A stretch of DNA of 64,000 nucleotides from Camillea tinctor (taxonomy: Eukaryota > Ascomycota > Sordariomycetes > Xylariales > Xylariaceae), in the NCBI GenBank assembly GCA_022578605.1, contig MU394062.1:620001-684000 (forward strand), written 5' to 3'. The position numbers and the translations under genes were made by a program. Positions 60,438-64,000 of the stretch are shown here, piece by piece. The notes beneath the pieces are model-generated. The model was not told where the DNA came from. It made no database searches and saw only the letters and a list, made by a program, of their open reading frames with translations. How positions within the stretch are numbered: position 1 is the first letter of the stretch; every line of letters starts with the position of its first letter.

Positions 60438-61372
60438 GATGAATGATGTGATAATGTGGTGAAAAGAGAGAAAAAGTAGAAAGATGGTATCCAGAGGTTG
60501 AGATGGTTTTTTTTTACCTATGCGCACAGCGCCTTGGGAGGTTTGGGAAGAGGTGTGGTGTTGTGTGTGTGTATGTGTGTGTTGTGTGGTGTATTGTCCG
60601 GAATAACAAGAAGTACAGCAGGTAGATTAAGTTTGGTTACTAAGGTGGTAAAAGGAGGTGTGGATGAACTACCTTTTCTGTGTGGAGTAGCCATTCAATT
60701 GCTGCACGGCCTTTTATCGAATGAGGGGGCGGGAAGCTCAACCAGCAAGGACGTAGAGGCCACTACAGCTCACTACTGGCCAACTAGGGCCCCAGCTCTT
60801 CCAATGAACTGCCAGGTGACGCGACCGGGGGGTTGTGGGGTGGGGCCTGTTGTTGGAGGGGCAGCTTTTCAAGTCGTGTTGGCCCTGAGGTTCCTGAAAC
60901 ACCAATTACACTCTGTTTTGTGTTGCCCGGTACGAAAGGTACCTTCTTGTAAACACACCATTGGTTTTTCACCTGCTGGCTAATGCAAAACTAATTCACA
61001 CACCGCCCATCTGCCAAGCTGGCGCGACAGGGGATGCTGCCTCTTTTGGGCATTCTTGGCATGTCGAAATTGATATCTTTTCAAAACGGTACCTAGGTAC
61101 CTTACCAGAAAGAGCAGAACGGAAAGAATTCATCCCATCTCAACACACACCATGGCTCCAGCTTTAATATAAGGTAGCTATGTATGGGGTAAAGTAAGGC
61201 AATACGGCAATACATACATACGTCACCCTTAGAATACTACCTACTGTAAATTATTATCTTCATCTAACCTACCGAGTACAGTATTGTAGCTTAGGTAGAC
61301 AGATAAGTATTAGGAGGTATCGATCCCATTATGCCACATGTTACTATGCATACTTATGTGCTAGGTAATTAA
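60438..61372. promoter_or_regulatory. Alpha-tubulin promoter region and NOP12 3' flank
   Basis: Both neighbours are transcribed leftwards, so this 935-bp spacer holds the tubulin promoter near 60.4-60.8 kb and the NOP12 3' end near 61.37 kb. A T8 tract (about 60508-60515) and a GTGT-rich stretch (60553-60588) lie just upstream of the start codon. A GGTACCTAGGTACC palindrome is at 61088-61101. The 161-codon plus-strand open frame here (60498-60983) is compositionally unlike a gene. Confidence 0.55.
61088..61101. repeat. 14-nt perfect palindrome GGTACCTAGGTACC
   Basis: A perfect dyad that contains the recurring core TACCTAGGTA, also present at 1270-1279, 38731-38740 and 46565-46574. Confidence 0.9.
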
Positions 61373-63202
61373 TCACGATTTGGCACTGTTCTTCCTCCAC
61401 TCAGCAGCCCTCCGAGCTCCTCGGCCCTTTGTCTTTGCCTTCACCATCCCCTTCTTCCCCTTCGTTTTACCGAACTTGAGGTCCTTCGGCTTGCCATCTC
61501 TAGCACTTGCCCTACGGCCCTCAAACACAATCTGTTCTGGTGTTTTGATTGAGCTTTCATTCCCTGCCCTCTCTCTCCTTCCTTCCGTCTTCCGGTTCGG
61601 ACCCTTGAACCCGTGCCGTTGTCTGGCTGCTCCTGAACGACCGAATAGCTTTCCAGCTCTTCCCGCTTTCGACTGCTCCTCTGGCGTGACTTTGGCCCTG
61701 TATTTTGTGCTCTTAGACTTCTCATCTCCAGCTTTGCCATTCTGGAGCTTTGCTTTGGCGGTACGTTCCGCTGCTAACGTTGTCTTCCGTGGGTCTTTTG
61801 CCCGGGACACGCGCAACGCACGTGGCAGCATAGGCGGGAATTTCTTCCCATCTAAAAGAAGGGCCGCTTCGACGTCATTGCCGTTATAGAACTGGACATA
61901 GGCGAAGCCCTTTCCTACCCGTGTCTTCTCATCCCGAGGCACGCGCACGCTCTCCACCTTGCCAGCATGTTGCTCAAATGTCCGCCATAGCCCTTCTTCT
62001 GTATCGGCAGGGACCTTAGTACGCTTCTTGGTTGTAGTTTCACCCTCCGCATTCGTATTGAGAACGGTTTCATCGTCCACGAAGCCTAGATTGCCGACGA
62101 ATACACATCTCCGGTGATCAACCGCAGTTGGATGTGCTACACTGTCCACCCGCATATGTCGGTCCAAGATAATCGAGCCATTCAGAGCCTTCAATGCCGT
62201 CCGCGCGGCTAGAGGGGTCGAGTAAACAACATAGGCATTTGTAGATTTCGTTGTAGCCGTCATAAGTGACTTGGTAATAAATGCTGCTCTCTTCGGCATG
62301 GCTCCTGTGGAGAAGGCCGTGGAGCGAAACCGAATTGACTCGACTTTGTGGGGTCCTGTAGATGGCTCGAGCTCGGACAGTGGTGATTCAAGATGTGATA
62401 TCAAAGTCTTCTTTGCTTTGGAGGAGGAAATAGCCTCGGCCGAGATATTACCCAGGAACAGAGTGCGGTTTGCCTTGTCAACTTCAACATCGACATGCTC
62501 CTCTGGCTTCTGGGCTAGCGATTCGTGAACCAAAGGAGCTTCATCTTCTTCGTCTGTCTGACTGGCTTCTCCCTCGGGACGACCGCCATCGATTGCTTCT
62601 CCGGTCTCCCCTTTTCGACGTTTCTCTTCTCTGGTTTCTTCTTCTTCCTCTTCAGCGAGCTTGCGCATGTATTTGGCTTCTAGGTCATCGTGCTCATCTT
62701 TACGTTTGCGTTTGCGATCCTTCTTTTTAGCTTGTAGAGCCTCTTCTATGCTGTCCGGACCCTGCGACGATGTTTTCTCAGCCCCTTCTTCCTCGTCCTC
62801 GTCTTCGTTTTCCTGGTCATCTCCGCCCTCTACACCACTCATAGATTCTCCATCTTCTAAATCCTCGTCTTCGTCACTTGGGTCTGTAATATTATCGTCC
62901 GAGTCGTCTTCGGCTGAATCAGAACCGGAATTTTGAGACTGGTCTAGGGGCTTTCTCTCCTTGAGTGGAAGTAGCTCCGCATATCGAGTCGTCGGAGGTG
63001 CTTTTATAGGACCGGACTGAACAATAGTGAGCGTTGGATCTTTATGCGACAACTGTAACGACTTACACTGCCAGAGAACAAGGCGTCTAGAGTGGGGTCT
63101 ATAGCTTTTACTGACGCTGTCAGTCCAGCTTTTCTACATTCTAGTTAGTCAACGTTGATACTCTATAAATTAACGGACAGGCTATACTTACGATTTGGCC
63201 AT
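61373..63202 (-). CDS. NOP12: Nucleolar RNA-binding protein NOP12 (two RRMs), 573 aa
   Basis: Acts in pre-25S rRNA processing during large-subunit biogenesis in the nucleolus. Exons: 63202-63192 (11 nt), 63133-63067, 63016-61373; 1722 nt in frame. The joined N-terminus is MAKSKAGLTASVKAIDPTLDALFSGSSGPIKAPP, which is the NOP12 type. Introns are 58 and 50 nt (GTAAGT donors, acceptors TGTAG and TTCAG). An acidic/basic low-complexity stretch (about 50-200, with EDEDEEEGAE and KKKDRKRKRK) precedes RRM1, which begins at RTLFLGN (about residue 210) and has a long loop. RRM2 starts at RRCVFVGNLGF (about 328) with RNP1-like GKGFAYVQF. The last 130 residues are Lys/Arg-rich (KGKKGMVKAKTKGRGARRA), as expected for rRNA binding and nucleolar import. 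Confidence 0.95.
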
Positions 63203-64000
63203 GGTCGAATATTTAGAGGCGATATGGAGCCAATGGCAATAAATTGACTGGACGTAAAGAGAAATGTATCGTTAGAAAAGCTTCTAGCAGTACGTACTTA
63301 GCGCAGTACAAAAGGAAAAAAAAAAAAAGTTCAATGGCTGCAGGGACAGAGAGATGTGGGTCCAGTTCCTAAATTCCATCCCATATCTTATCTATGATAA
63401 TGCATGTACGCCCTACATTACATATGCCTACACAATGCTAGGTGGGTGTTAGGTACCTAAGTAGTACTACTTACATAAGATAAGGTGGTGCCCAGGTGGT
63501 GCCCAGGTGGGTCTCTACCTATTGGGGAGTATTCGGATTAAAAAAGTAACCGAAAATTGGTTATCGATAAGGCCCGTTTATGCTCCAATGTTCTTGGCAA
63601 ATGCCGTAACGTAACGGGAGTTGGGGTCATTGGGGGTAAGTAAGTTAAGGTTAGCAGTAATAGTTCGCTGCAGCACCCAGATTTTGGACGGATTTCTGCT
63701 TCAGCGCAAAGTTGAAGTTTCCTTAGTGAAGTTTCCTCTTTTTCCAACATTTCAACCACCACATCTTTCTTTTCTTCCCCTCAACCATAAACCCACCTCT
63801 CGATTCCTCCTCTCTTCCAGACGCTCGTTTTACACTTTCTCTACGATCGCCTTGGCCCTAACTTTCGTCCTAACCTTATACCTTTTTTCTTTTTTTTTTC
63901 TAACCGATAACCTTTGACCCGCACCGTCTTGTTGACGTCGTTCTGCTGAAGCTTCAAAAATCGTCCGACCATTTCCACCCAAAGAATCATACAACTTTCC
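63203..64000. promoter_or_regulatory. Region upstream of NOP12, probable leader of a rightward gene beyond the window
   Basis: No coding region supported. NOP12's promoter should lie near 63.2-63.5 kb, where an A12 run (about 63319-63330) and a duplicated GGTGGTGCCCA (63485-63505) occur. From about 63720 the plus strand becomes strongly C/T-rich, with no ATG-led frame of note, which resembles the leader of a gene starting just past 64000. Confidence 0.45.

Noticed and set aside
60498..60983. 161-codon plus-strand open frame in the tubulin promoter
   Set aside because: Begins in a poly-T/GTGT tract, no domain, no coding-type composition.

Overview
This is nuclear DNA of a filamentous ascomycete, most probably a sordariomycete. 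The genes are interrupted by short introns (about 50-110 nt) with GTAAGT-type donors and CTRAY branch sites. The gene set is typical of Pezizomycotina: a Zn(II)2Cys6 regulator, VPS9, a Dnf3-class flippase, an MKGE-type alpha-tubulin, NOP12, a secreted subtilase and a CalA-like secreted hydrolase. Intergenic DNA is rich in TACCTAGGTA palindromes, ACTCCGTA motifs, homopolymers and microsatellites. Nothing bacterial, viral, CRISPR-like or rRNA-like was seen.

Layout. 1-405 (minus): first exons of a PPR1-like zinc-cluster transcription factor, cut by the left edge. 0.4-8.1 kb: sparse DNA with one probable unreported or broken spliced gene near 3.7-4.5 kb. 8.1-10.1 kb (minus): six-exon MFS transporter. 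10.1-29.6 kb: a 19-kb stretch with no gene I can support; it holds degraded coding-like patches, low-complexity tracts and several tRNA-like (RNA polymerase III-type) signatures. 29.6-32.4 kb (minus): VPS9, a Rab5 exchange factor, divergent from 34.0-38.3 kb (plus), a Dnf3-type P4-ATPase. 39.1 kb: small alpha/beta-barrel-like protein. 41.0 kb: secreted lipase-like hydrolase. 43.0 kb: ankyrin protein. 45.1 kb: MYND zinc-finger protein. 45.8-50.4 kb: gene-poor. 50.4-51.7 kb (plus): secreted subtilase, tail to tail with a DUF1989 protein (52.0-53.1 kb, minus). 55.2-56.9 kb: F-box-like protein. 58.5-60.4 kb (minus): alpha-tubulin. 61.4-63.2 kb (minus): NOP12, whose upstream region probably also serves a rightward gene beyond the window.

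How the genes relate. This is not a metabolic cluster. VPS9 and the flippase are head to head and both act in endosomal/Golgi membrane traffic, which is suggestive but unproven. The hydrolase and the subtilase are independent secreted nutrient-scavenging enzymes, and the DUF1989 protein may relate to nitrogen (urea) metabolism. Tubulin and NOP12 are housekeeping genes. I re-derived every spliced gene by hand: exon lengths sum to multiples of three and the junctions restore conserved motifs. No previously undescribed system is convincingly visible. The most worthwhile leads are the broken or overlooked gene near 4 kb and the composition of the 10-29.6 kb block.
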